Shown piece by piece: positions 1-5,428 of a stretch of DNA of 6,148 bases. The translations under genes were made by a program, and so were the position numbers. Positions within the stretch are counted from its first letter, which is position 1; each line of letters opens with the position of its first letter. Under the pieces are notes generated by a model. That model saw nothing but the letters and a program-made list of their open reading frames with translations, was not told the DNA's origin and made no database searches. Source of the stretch: Flavobacterium sp. (GTDB lineage: Bacteria; Bacteroidota; Bacteroidia; Flavobacteriales; Flavobacteriaceae); NCBI GenBank assembly GCA_004296145.1, contig SEBM01000333.1:1-6148 (forward strand), in the 5' to 3' direction.

Positions 1-36
1 AGAAAAATCAAACAACAATTTAATATAAAAAATACC

Positions 37-975
37 ATGGAAAATAAAATTTTAGGCTTACACCATATTACTGCAATTGCAGGTGACGCTAAACGCAACT
101 TTAACTTTTATTCAAAAATATTAGGATTACGATTCATCAAAAAAACAGTGAATTTTGACGATCCGGGAACATACCATTTTTACTTTGGTGACGAAGCAGG
201 AAGCGCAGGAACTATTTTAACTTTTTTCCCTTGGGGAGAAGGAATTCAACAAGGAAGAAAAGGTTCAGGAATGGCTACAGAAATTGGTTATTCTGTTCCA
301 AAAGGAAGTCTTGATTTCTGGCAAAAACGTTTCGAACAATACAATGTGATTTATAACAAACCTTCTGAAAAATTCGGAGAAAAATACCTGACTTTCTTAG
401 ATCCTGATGGATTAAAATTAGAGTTAATCGAATCTAAAACAGAAGATAACAGAAAAGCCTGGGAAACTGACGAAGTAAAAGCTGATGTGGCAACAAGAGG
501 TTTTCATAACATCACTTTGACTCTAAACGACATCAAAGCAACTGCTGCGGTTTTAACTGAAATATTTGGATATAAACTAATTGATCAGGATGTAAACCGT
601 TACCGTTATGCAACTGATGCCGTAGAAAATGCCGCTATTGTTGATTTAGTAGAACTTGCTGATGAAAAACGTGGTTTAAATGCCAACGGAACCGTTCACC
701 ACGTAGCTTTCCGTGTAAAAAATGACGAAATATTAATGCACTTCCGTGAAAAAATCGAAGCATACGGGTTGTCTATCACACCACAAATTGACAGACAATA
801 TTTCCACTCTCTTTATTTCAGAGAACCGGGGGGAGTTTTATTTGAAATCGCTACCGACAATCCGGGATTTACAGTAGACGAAAGCTTAGAAGAATTAGGT
901 AAAAACTTAAAACTTCCTGCACAATACGAACCACAAAGAGCTGCCATTGAAGCACATTTGGTTAAAATAAATTAA
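37..975 (+). CDS. VOC-family ring-cleaving dioxygenase (MhqO-like)
   Basis: Predicted cytoplasmic, metal-dependent extradiol-type dioxygenase of the vicinal oxygen chelate (glyoxalase/bleomycin resistance) superfamily. Relatives such as Bacillus MhqO are linked to hydroquinone and catechol detoxification; the substrate here is unknown. At 312 aa it has the usual full length and two VOC modules: residues about 5-135 (opening GLHHITAI, closing DPDGLKLELIE) and about 153-275 (GFHNITLTL to GVLFEIATD). The likely metal ligands are visible: His10 in LHHITAI, His222 in TVHHVAF and Glu270 in VLFEIA. The start is ATG at 37, followed directly by the first beta strand. There is no Shine-Dalgarno sequence, as expected in Bacteroidota, and only 36 bases lie upstream, so the promoter or an upstream operon partner cannot be judged. 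It converges on the HAD gene across a terminator. The family call is firm; the substrate is not. Confidence 0.9.
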   Translation: MENKILGLHHITAIAGDAKRNFNFYSKILGLRFIKKTVNFDDPGTYHFYFGDEAGSAGTILTFFPWGEGIQQGRKGSGMATEIGYSVPKGSLDFWQKRFEQYNVIYNKPSEKFGEKYLTFLDPDGLKLELIESKTEDNRKAWETDEVKADVATRGFHNITLTLNDIKATAAVLTEIFGYKLIDQDVNRYRYATDAVENAAIVDLVELADEKRGLNANGTVHHVAFRVKNDEILMHFREKIEAYGLSITPQIDRQYFHSLYFREPGGVLFEIATDNPGFTVDESLEELGKNLKLPAQYEPQRAAIEAHLVKIN

Positions 976-995
976 TTCTAAACTTCAACACAACT

Positions 996-1028
996 AAAAA
1001 AGCTGTCCGAAATGGACAGCTTTTTTTT
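996..1028. terminator. Bidirectional rho-independent terminator
   Basis: A perfect 8-bp stem (AGCTGTCC at 1001-1008, GGACAGCT at 1014-1021) closes a 5-nt loop. It is flanked by an A-run (996-1001) on the left and a T-run (1021-1028) on the right. Read on either strand it is a GC-rich hairpin followed by six to eight Ts. It lies 20 bases past the dioxygenase stop codon and about 20 bases past the end of the opposing HAD gene, so it most likely terminates both. Confidence 0.9.
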
Positions 1029-1049
1029 ATGATTATTATTTCTACTGAA

Positions 1050-1619
1050 TTAGATTTTCAGCAGTCTGCTTAATTCTTCAAAACTATTAAAAAGGATTGC
1101 TCCTTCTTCCTCCAGATCTTCGTTATTAAATCCATTCGCAAAACCATACACTTTAAAACCGCCGCTGACTCCTGATTTTACACCCGCTTTGCTGTCTTCC
1201 AAAACAATACAGTCCTGAACTTCAAAACCCATTTCTTTTGCTGCATGCAGAAAAATTCCGGGTTCCGGTTTCCAGCTGTTGATTTGATACGAACTGAATA
1301 TTTTGTTTTCAAATTTATCCAGTAAACCCGCCACTTCAAGATTTAAACGGATTTTTTCAACCGGTCCGCTTGAAGCTACACAATATGGAATTTTCTCGCG
1401 ATATTCGGTTTCAAAATTCTCGGGAAGTTTTTGATCGATTGCTTCTTCAATGTGGCGAAAACAGTCTTTTAAATTTCGACCGTTAAATTGGCGGTAGGCA
1501 TCTTCAATTTCCATTTCAAATCCGTGCTCCTGAGCCATTGCTAACAATATTCCGTTGCCAATTTTTTCGGTATCGACTAAAACGCCGTCACAATCAAAAA
1601 TAATACATTTAACGTCCAT
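1050..1619 (-). CDS. HAD-superfamily hydrolase, beta-phosphoglucomutase/YieH-like, with shortened middle
   Basis: Predicted cytoplasmic phosphatase or phosphomutase of the haloacid dehalogenase superfamily (subfamily IA, helical cap). The four motifs are visible: motif I FDCDG with nucleophile Asp9 and acid/base Asp11, motif II Ser83 in VASSG, motif III Lys117 in SWKPEP, and motif IV Glu141-Asp142 in VLEDSKAG. The start is ATG at 1619, five residues before the first strand. At 189 aa it is shorter than the usual roughly 215-220 aa. From memory of YieH-type relatives, the missing part is the stretch between the end of the cap and the helix before motif II: TEYREK runs straight into IPYCVASSG. 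The frame is intact, so this is an in-frame deletion or a lineage variant, and activity may be impaired. It probably shares a transcript with the upstream NUDIX gene (68-nt gap). The substrate is unknown; sugar phosphates are typical. Confidence 0.85.
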   Translation of the reverse strand: MDVKCIIFDCDGVLVDTEKIGNGILLAMAQEHGFEMEIEDAYRQFNGRNLKDCFRHIEEAIDQKLPENFETEYREKIPYCVASSGPVEKIRLNLEVAGLLDKFENKIFSSYQINSWKPEPGIFLHAAKEMGFEVQDCIVLEDSKAGVKSGVSGGFKVYGFANGFNNEDLEEEGAILFNSFEELSRLLKI

Positions 1620-1626
1620 AATTTTT

Positions 1627-1655
1627 CTTTACATTTTTAAAACCAAAATGTAAAG
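1627..1655. promoter_or_regulatory. Perfect 11-bp inverted repeat before the HAD gene
   Basis: CTTTACATTTT (1627-1637) and its exact complement AAAATGTAAAG (1645-1655) are separated by 7 bases. The repeat sits in the 68-nt gap between the NUDIX stop and the HAD start, with the near arm 7 bases from the HAD ATG. On the minus strand the hairpin is followed by AAAAATT rather than a T-run, so it is a poor terminator. It could be an operator or a leader hairpin that limits translation of the HAD gene. The arms are AT-rich, so chance is not excluded, although 11 perfect pairs is long. Confidence 0.45.
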
Positions 1656-1687
1656 TACAAAAAATATCCCGTAAACAGAAGCTCTTT

Positions 1688-2161
1688 TTAAAGCGAAGAC
1701 GAAACTTTGGAAATCATCTGTACAATAAAATCAGCCTGCGCGGGATTTATCTTTTTTAAGGCGTCGGCAGTCTGAAACCATTCGCCGCGATCCACTTCCG
1801 GAAAACTTTGGAGTTTACCAGACTTTGGAGGCCATTCCATTTCAAAATCATTGCTTTTTATTAAAGTTTCGTCAAGATCAAATTCTACCGCCCATGCATG
1901 TACAATTTTACCCGATTTAAGTTTGACATATTCCAGCTTTATAAAATCGCCGTCGACCTCAAAACCCGTTTCTTCCTTAAATTCACGTATCGCAGCATCC
2001 AGCGGATCTTCGCCATCCGCAAATTCTCCTTTTGGAACCGACCAGCTTTCTAAATCTTTATTTTTCCAAAACGGACCGCCCGGATGGACTAAAAAGAAAA
2101 GGATCGTTTTGTCTACAAATTTATAGGCTAATATTCCGGCGCTTTGTTTCATAGTATTCAT
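1688..2161 (-). CDS. NUDIX hydrolase (COG4119-type)
   Basis: Predicted cytoplasmic NUDIX pyrophosphohydrolase, which would cleave a nucleoside diphosphate linked to another group (X). The full Nudix box is present: Gly45, Glu51, then REFKEETGF from Arg59, with metal-binding Glu63 and Glu64. The surrounding signatures SAGILAYKF (7-15), LVHPGGPFW (24-32) and WSVPKGE (40-46) match the COG4119 group of predicted NTP pyrophosphohydrolases. Its length of 157 aa is normal for that group. The substrate is not known and cannot be read from the sequence. The start at 2161 gives MNTMKQSAGI; the ATG at 2152 (Met4) is an equally plausible start. It heads a leftward pair with the HAD phosphatase, 68 nt downstream, and is divergent from the DUF4861 gene. 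Confidence 0.9.
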   Translation of the reverse strand: MNTMKQSAGILAYKFVDKTILFFLVHPGGPFWKNKDLESWSVPKGEFADGEDPLDAAIREFKEETGFEVDGDFIKLEYVKLKSGKIVHAWAVEFDLDETLIKSNDFEMEWPPKSGKLQSFPEVDRGEWFQTADALKKINPAQADFIVQMISKVSSSL

Positions 2162-2171
2162 TTTTAATACT

Positions 2172-2198
2172 TAAAGATAGGATTTAAATTAGTAACAA
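2172..2198 (-). promoter_or_regulatory. Candidate promoter of the NUDIX-HAD pair
   Basis: On the minus strand TATCTTTA (2179-2172) matches seven of the eight positions of the Bacteroidota -7 box TAnnTTTG when the two free positions are counted. A TTG (2198-2196) lies 16 bases upstream, slightly closer than the usual 17-23. The box is 10 bases from the NUDIX start codon. Such AT-rich matches are common by chance, so this is only a candidate. Confidence 0.3.
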
Positions 2199-2254
2199 TT
2201 TTATGAATCTTTCTCATTGTCAAGAATCTGTACATATTTACTCCTATTGCGTAT

Positions 2255-2283
2255 TTGTGTATCCTTTTTGATTTGTATTTTTA
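2255..2283 (+). promoter_or_regulatory. Candidate promoter of the DUF4861 gene
   Basis: TTG at 2255-2257 is followed after 18 bases by TATTTTTA at 2276-2283, which differs from the Bacteroidota -7 consensus TAnnTTTG only at the last base. It lies 35 bases upstream of the TTG start codon. The rest of the divergent gap (2162-2318) shows no clear operator or hairpin. Confidence 0.3.
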
Positions 2284-2318
2284 TGAAATAAACAAAGTCG
2301 AAATTTAAATCGTACATT

Positions 2319-3488
2319 TTGAAAAAACATCTTTTATACATCGCAATTCTTGCCGGAAGTTTTACAAGTCACTCCCAAAAGAAAATCATTACCATCACAA
2401 ACCATTTAAAAGTTGACAGAGCATTTGAAACAGTCGAACTGACCAAAAAATCTTTAGGTTTAAACGTCGATGCCAAACTCGAAGATTATGTTATAAAAGA
2501 GGTCGGGAATAATTCTTTTTTAGAAACACAAACAGTTGATAATGATGCAGACGGAACTGCGGATTTATTGTTATTTCAACCAAAAATCAAAGCTTCTTCT
2601 AAACAGGATTTTGAGGTTCTTATCGGAACAAATCCTTCAACATCTAAAGTTATAAGCTGTTATTCGCGCTTTGTTCCTGAGCGTACCGACGATTATGCGT
2701 GGGAAAATAATAAAGTCGCTTTTAGAACTTACGGACCTGTCGCACAAAAAATGGTAGAAGAAAATATTGCCGGCGGAACTCTGACCAGCGGAATTGATGC
2801 CTGGCTAAAAAGAGTGGATTATCCGATCATAAATAAATGGTACGAAAAAGCAACGAACGGAACCGGAACGTATCATAAAGATACGGGTGAAGGTCTGGAT
2901 AATTTTCACGTAGGTGACAGCCGCGGAATTGGCGGAATTGCCGTAAATGTAGACGGGAAATATTATTTTTCTAAAAATTTTATTAGCTGGAAAACCATTA
3001 CAAACGGACCAATCAGAACGAGTTTTATCCTGACCTATGCCGATTGGGATGCAAAAGGAAATAAAATAACTGAATCAAAATTAATCAGTCTTGATTACGG
3101 AAGTCAGCTTTCCCGTTTTGAAATTAATATTACGGGGACAAAATCAATTGCCGCCGGAATAACGCTTCACGATAAAAAAGGGACAATCGGAACCAACATA
3201 AAAGAAGGCTGGTTAAGTCATTGGGAACCAATCGATGATTCTGAAATCGGAACGGGATTGGTTGCTGCAAAAGGAACTTTGAAAAGTTTTGATAATCATG
3301 TAACAGACGAAAAAGATTTAAGCAATCTGTACGGAAATTTAAAAGTTAAAGACAATAAAGTTGTTTATTATGTTGGTTTTGGATGGAAAAAAGGAAGTCC
3401 GTATCAGACTAAAAAAGAATGGGAAACGTATTTGAGTTCATTTGCTGAGAAAATAAATAATCCTTTGGTTGTGAAGGTGAAACCCTAA
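2319..3488 (+). CDS. Exported DUF4861 family protein
   Basis: Predicted exported protein whose whole mature part is a DUF4861 domain. The family is frequent in Bacteroidota polysaccharide utilisation loci, often near pectin or uronate enzymes; I know of no activity I can safely assign. Residues 1-20 form a signal peptide: MKKH, a hydrophobic stretch LLYIAILAGSF, then TSHSQ before the cut. No lipobox Cys is present, so it is probably soluble and periplasmic. Recognisable segments are VDNDADGTADLLLFQ (73-87, acidic and possibly calcium-binding), FVPERTDDYAWENN (118-131), KRVDYPIINKWY (164-175), NFHVGDSRGIGG (195-206) and VGFGWKKG (352-359). The start codon is TTG at 2319. The in-frame ATG at 2283 hits a stop after two codons, and the signal peptide begins exactly at the TTG. 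At 389 aa it appears complete. Downstream lie repeats and the sugar-acid operon. Confidence 0.85.
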   Translation: MKKHLLYIAILAGSFTSHSQKKIITITNHLKVDRAFETVELTKKSLGLNVDAKLEDYVIKEVGNNSFLETQTVDNDADGTADLLLFQPKIKASSKQDFEVLIGTNPSTSKVISCYSRFVPERTDDYAWENNKVAFRTYGPVAQKMVEENIAGGTLTSGIDAWLKRVDYPIINKWYEKATNGTGTYHKDTGEGLDNFHVGDSRGIGGIAVNVDGKYYFSKNFISWKTITNGPIRTSFILTYADWDAKGNKITESKLISLDYGSQLSRFEINITGTKSIAAGITLHDKKGTIGTNIKEGWLSHWEPIDDSEIGTGLVAAKGTLKSFDNHVTDEKDLSNLYGNLKVKDNKVVYYVGFGWKKGSPYQTKKEWETYLSSFAEKINNPLVVKVKP

Positions 3489-3517
3489 CATAATTGCTTA
3501 TTTTTTTTGGGTTAACC

Positions 3518-3557
3518 GCAAGGAGCGCCAGGGTTTACGCAAAGGTCGCAAAGGTTT
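3518..3557. repeat. Degenerate GCAAAGG-type direct repeat
   Basis: Two 19-base units with a 21-base period (3518-3536 and 3539-3557) agree at 14 of 19 positions. The second unit itself contains two GCAAAGG copies. Repeats of this appearance recur between genes in Flavobacterium genomes as I remember them. No coding potential is seen. The region 3489-3717 (229 bases) contains only this element and the inverted-repeat element at 3591-3694. Confidence 0.6.
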
Positions 3558-3590
3558 TTTTAATTTAAAAATTTACAAGTTTCCATGTAG

Positions 3591-3694
3591 TTGTTTCATT
3601 TCGACGAAGGAGAAATCACACTCGTAACCACAAAGATTGTCGATTTTTTTTGCGGAATTTCTAGTGTGATTTCTCCTTCGTCGAAATGACACAA
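3591..3694. repeat. 104-bp element with 32-bp inverted arms
   Basis: The arms at 3591-3622 and 3663-3694 are complementary at 31 of 32 positions, with 27 consecutive perfect pairs (3596-3622 with 3663-3689) and a 40-base spacer holding a T8 run. The arm core TTTCGACGAAGGAGAAATC resembles a dispersed palindromic repeat I recall from flavobacterial intergenic regions. It lies between the convergent DUF4861 and LacI genes, 23 bases past the LacI stop codon, so its RNA hairpin could end transcripts from both sides. No target-site duplication is evident, and no transposase is in the window. It is either a REP/MITE-like non-autonomous element or a structural terminator. Confidence 0.8.
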
Positions 3695-3717
3695 AATGAC
3701 GTGAATTCTTTTGGTTT

Positions 3718-4803
3718 TTACTTCTTCACCGGAAAATAATTCTCCTTCAAAATAATTTCCAGCGGAATATAATGAGTGTTTTCTACGGGTTCCTGCAATA
3801 CCAGTTTTTTATACAAATGATTGATTCCCATATAACCCTGTTCTTCAGGTCTTTGATTGATTAGAAAATCAATTATTCCTTTATTGAGGTATTCAATATT
3901 ATCTTTTAATAAATCGTAACCGATAATTCTGACACCTTTGATATTGTTTTTATCTAAAAATCTCGCCACAATATACGCTCTTGAATTCGGAACAAAAACA
4001 CTGTTGATACCAGAAAACATTTCCATACTCAACTGATCTATTCCGGAATCTTTTATGGTTATTTCTGAGAATTTAAAATTCGTCAGTTCATCATGATCTT
4101 TAAAGAAAGAATAAAATCCGTCAATGCGTTGCAGATAAACAGAAGTACTTTCTATTTCTCTGGTAATTTTAAAAATCAAAACCTGTCTTTCGTTTTTTAC
4201 GGCAAAACTAATGAGTCTTCCTGCAAGATATCCACTCTGGAAAGCATCCTGACCTACATATGCATGCTCCTGATTGATTTTTATGTTCGAATCAATCATG
4301 ACAACAGGAATATTCTTTTTTTCGTATTCATTCAAAAACCGAACAGATTCCTCATAAAATATTGGAGCAAATAATAATCCGTCACATTCAAAGTCTAAAA
4401 CCTTTTTTACGGATTCTTTAAAAGAAGTAATATTAAAATCGTAAAAAAAATACTCCAGCGCAACGCCAAATTTGACAAATTCCACCGCTGCTTTTTCTAT
4501 ACCGATAATCTGACTTTTCCAGTATTCGAGATTTTCATATTTAGGTAAAAAAACAGCAAAACGAAACTTTTTATTCAGAGCCAGATTACTTGCCAGAATG
4601 TTGCGTTTGTAACCGTATTTTTCAATGATAGCATTTACTTTATCTACGTTTTCCTGCGCGACCTGTCCACGATTATGAATAATTCTGTCGACAGTTCCCG
4701 GTGAAACGTTGGCTAATTCTGCTATTTTTTTTATCGTTATGATATTGTTTATTTTTAAGTTAAAGCACTTTTGAAAGTGCGTAAAATTAATTTTTTTTAT
4801 CAA
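3718..4803 (-). CDS. LacI-family transcriptional regulator with sugar-binding domain
   Basis: Predicted DNA-binding regulator. An N-terminal LacI helix-turn-helix starts near residue 22 (ITIKKIAELANVSPGTVDRI), followed by a hinge helix (NILASNLAL, 68-76) and a periplasmic-binding-protein-like effector domain from about residue 80 to the end (VGQDAFQSGYLAGRLI at 183-198, RIIGYDLL at 292-299, DFLINQRPEEQGY at 312-324). The recognition helix reads SPGTVDR where LacI has SYQTVSR, a subgroup variant. The only conventional start is TTG at 4803, giving a 20-residue extension before the domain. That TTG is also the last three bases of a good -7 box, so translation may begin later at a non-standard codon (ATC 4743 or ATA 4740). 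It is divergent from the YhcH-aldolase operon, which it most likely controls in response to a sugar acid. The family is sure; the start is doubtful. Confidence 0.88.
   Translation of the reverse strand: MIKKINFTHFQKCFNLKINNIITIKKIAELANVSPGTVDRIIHNRGQVAQENVDKVNAIIEKYGYKRNILASNLALNKKFRFAVFLPKYENLEYWKSQIIGIEKAAVEFVKFGVALEYFFYDFNITSFKESVKKVLDFECDGLLFAPIFYEESVRFLNEYEKKNIPVVMIDSNIKINQEHAYVGQDAFQSGYLAGRLISFAVKNERQVLIFKITREIESTSVYLQRIDGFYSFFKDHDELTNFKFSEITIKDSGIDQLSMEMFSGINSVFVPNSRAYIVARFLDKNNIKGVRIIGYDLLKDNIEYLNKGIIDFLINQRPEEQGYMGINHLYKKLVLQEPVENTHYIPLEIILKENYFPVKK
4765..4780. promoter_or_regulatory. Palindrome GCACTTTTGAAAGTGC in the regulator leader
   Basis: Seven-base arms GCACTTT and AAAGTGC flank a central TG. 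The site lies just downstream of the regulator's putative -7 box and upstream of its helix-turn-helix coding part. It could be an autoregulatory operator, or a leader hairpin in the RNA if translation starts further down. It differs in sequence from the CG-centred site at 4849-4862, so the two may bind different proteins. Confidence 0.4.
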
Positions 4804-4808
4804 AGATA
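4801..4808 (-). promoter_or_regulatory. -7 box of the LacI-family regulator
   Basis: Minus-strand TATCTTTG (4808-4801) fits the Bacteroidota -7 consensus TAnnTTTG exactly. No TTG lies at the expected distance upstream, so the -33 box is weak or absent. Transcription would start near 4796. The final TTG of the box is the same three bases as the regulator's only conventional start codon. Confidence 0.5.
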
Positions 4809-4810
4809 AG

Positions 4811-4840
4811 TTGTTTTAGATAACTTTTTATATACATTTG
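4811..4840 (+). promoter_or_regulatory. Promoter of the YhcH-aldolase operon
   Basis: TTG at 4811-4813 and TACATTTG at 4833-4840 fit the Bacteroidota consensus TTG-N17-23-TAnnTTTG exactly, with a 19-base spacer. Transcription is expected to start around 4846-4848, giving a leader of about 130 bases before the ATG at 4976. The promoter lies back to back with the regulator's -7 box and probably overlaps its polymerase footprint. Confidence 0.75.
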
Positions 4841-4848
4841 TAAAAATC

Positions 4849-4862
4849 CGTGTGCGTACACG
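4849..4862. promoter_or_regulatory. Probable LacI-type operator CGTGTGCGTACACG
   Basis: A 14-base near-palindrome centred on C|G: the left half CGTGTGC matches the complement of the right half (CGTGTAC) at six of seven positions. CG-centred palindromes are typical of LacI-family operators. It begins within a few bases of the predicted operon transcription start, where a bound repressor would block initiation. It is also unusually GC-rich for this intergenic region. The natural candidate to bind it is the divergently encoded LacI-family protein. Confidence 0.65.
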
Positions 4863-4975
4863 TAATTTACACATCAGTATAAAAATCATTTAAAAAAAGC
4901 GTAACTTTAGGATTGAGAAAAGTTTATAAAAAGCTTATATACTTAGTGTTAAATAACAATTTAAAACCAGTAAAG

Positions 4976-5425
4976 ATGATAATCGATTCATTACATAATT
5001 CGGCAAAATACCACAGCCTGCACCCGAACTTCAAAAAAGCATTTGATTATGTCAACCAAAATGATATTTCAAAACTCGAAGAAGGGTCTTTTGAAATAAC
5101 GGAAGGTTTAAAAATAATTGTAATTGCCGGAGAAGGTTCGACCAGAGAAGAAAGTATAAAAGGTTTTGAATGCCACGATAAGAATATTGACATTCAGATT
5201 TCTATAAAAGGGCCGGAAACTTTTGCCTGGAAACCAAGAGAAAAATGTATTAGTCCAAATGGAGATTATAGTGACGAAAGAGATGTACGCTTCTTTCATG
5301 ATGCTCCGGATATGTTTTTTCAATTGCAGGAAAACCAGTTTGCCATTTTGTTTCCCGAAGATGTACACGCCGCAATGATTGGCGAAGGTTTATTAAAAAA
5401 AGTTGTTTTTAAAGTAAAAATATAA
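4976..5425 (+). CDS. YhcH/YjgK/YiaL family protein (putative sugar-acid anomerase)
   Basis: Small single-domain, cytoplasmic cupin-like beta protein. The family includes YhcH (NanQ), reported as an N-acetylneuraminate anomerase, YiaL of diketogulonate use, and EbgC. Here it probably handles ring-opening or anomer interconversion of a sugar acid, which is an inference from the family and the aldolase next door. Visible family features are MIIDSLHNSAKY at the N-terminus, ECHDKNIDIQISIKGPE (65-81) containing His67, Asp72 and Gln74, and FPEDVHAAMIG (126-136) with His131, all probable metal or active-site residues. The ATG at 4976 gives 149 aa, the normal length. Upstream in-frame TTG (4913) and GTG (4946) codons would add a stretch unlike the family. 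The stop codon is 3 bases before the aldolase start, so the two are one operon, driven from the promoter at 4811-4840. Confidence 0.88.
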   Translation: MIIDSLHNSAKYHSLHPNFKKAFDYVNQNDISKLEEGSFEITEGLKIIVIAGEGSTREESIKGFECHDKNIDIQISIKGPETFAWKPREKCISPNGDYSDERDVRFFHDAPDMFFQLQENQFAILFPEDVHAAMIGEGLLKKVVFKVKI

Positions 5426-5428
5426 GCT

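Noticed and set aside
1851..2126. Plus-strand open frame of 91 codons
   Set aside because: It lies wholly antisense within the NUDIX gene, whose Nudix box is intact; its Ser-rich product resembles no family I know.
2313..2321. TACATTTTG before the DUF4861 gene as a -7 box
   Set aside because: It has one extra base compared with TAnnTTTG and overlaps the start codon, which would give a transcript without a start.
3518..3694. CRISPR array or tRNA-like structure in the repeat-rich gap
   Set aside because: There are only two degenerate direct units without regular spacers, and the hairpin is a single inverted repeat with no cloverleaf or CCA-type features.
4093..4374. Plus-strand open frame of 93 codons
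   Set aside because: It is antisense to the effector domain of the LacI-family regulator, with no recognisable domain and no promoter of its own.
4913..4975. N-terminal extension of the YhcH-family protein from the TTG at 4913
   Set aside because: The family begins at MIIDSL, matching ATG 4976; the extension is Lys/Leu/Asn-rich and looks like a translated leader.
5108..5368. Minus-strand open frame of 86 codons
   Set aside because: It is antisense inside the YhcH-family gene, which has clear family motifs; the product is low-complexity and unrecognised.
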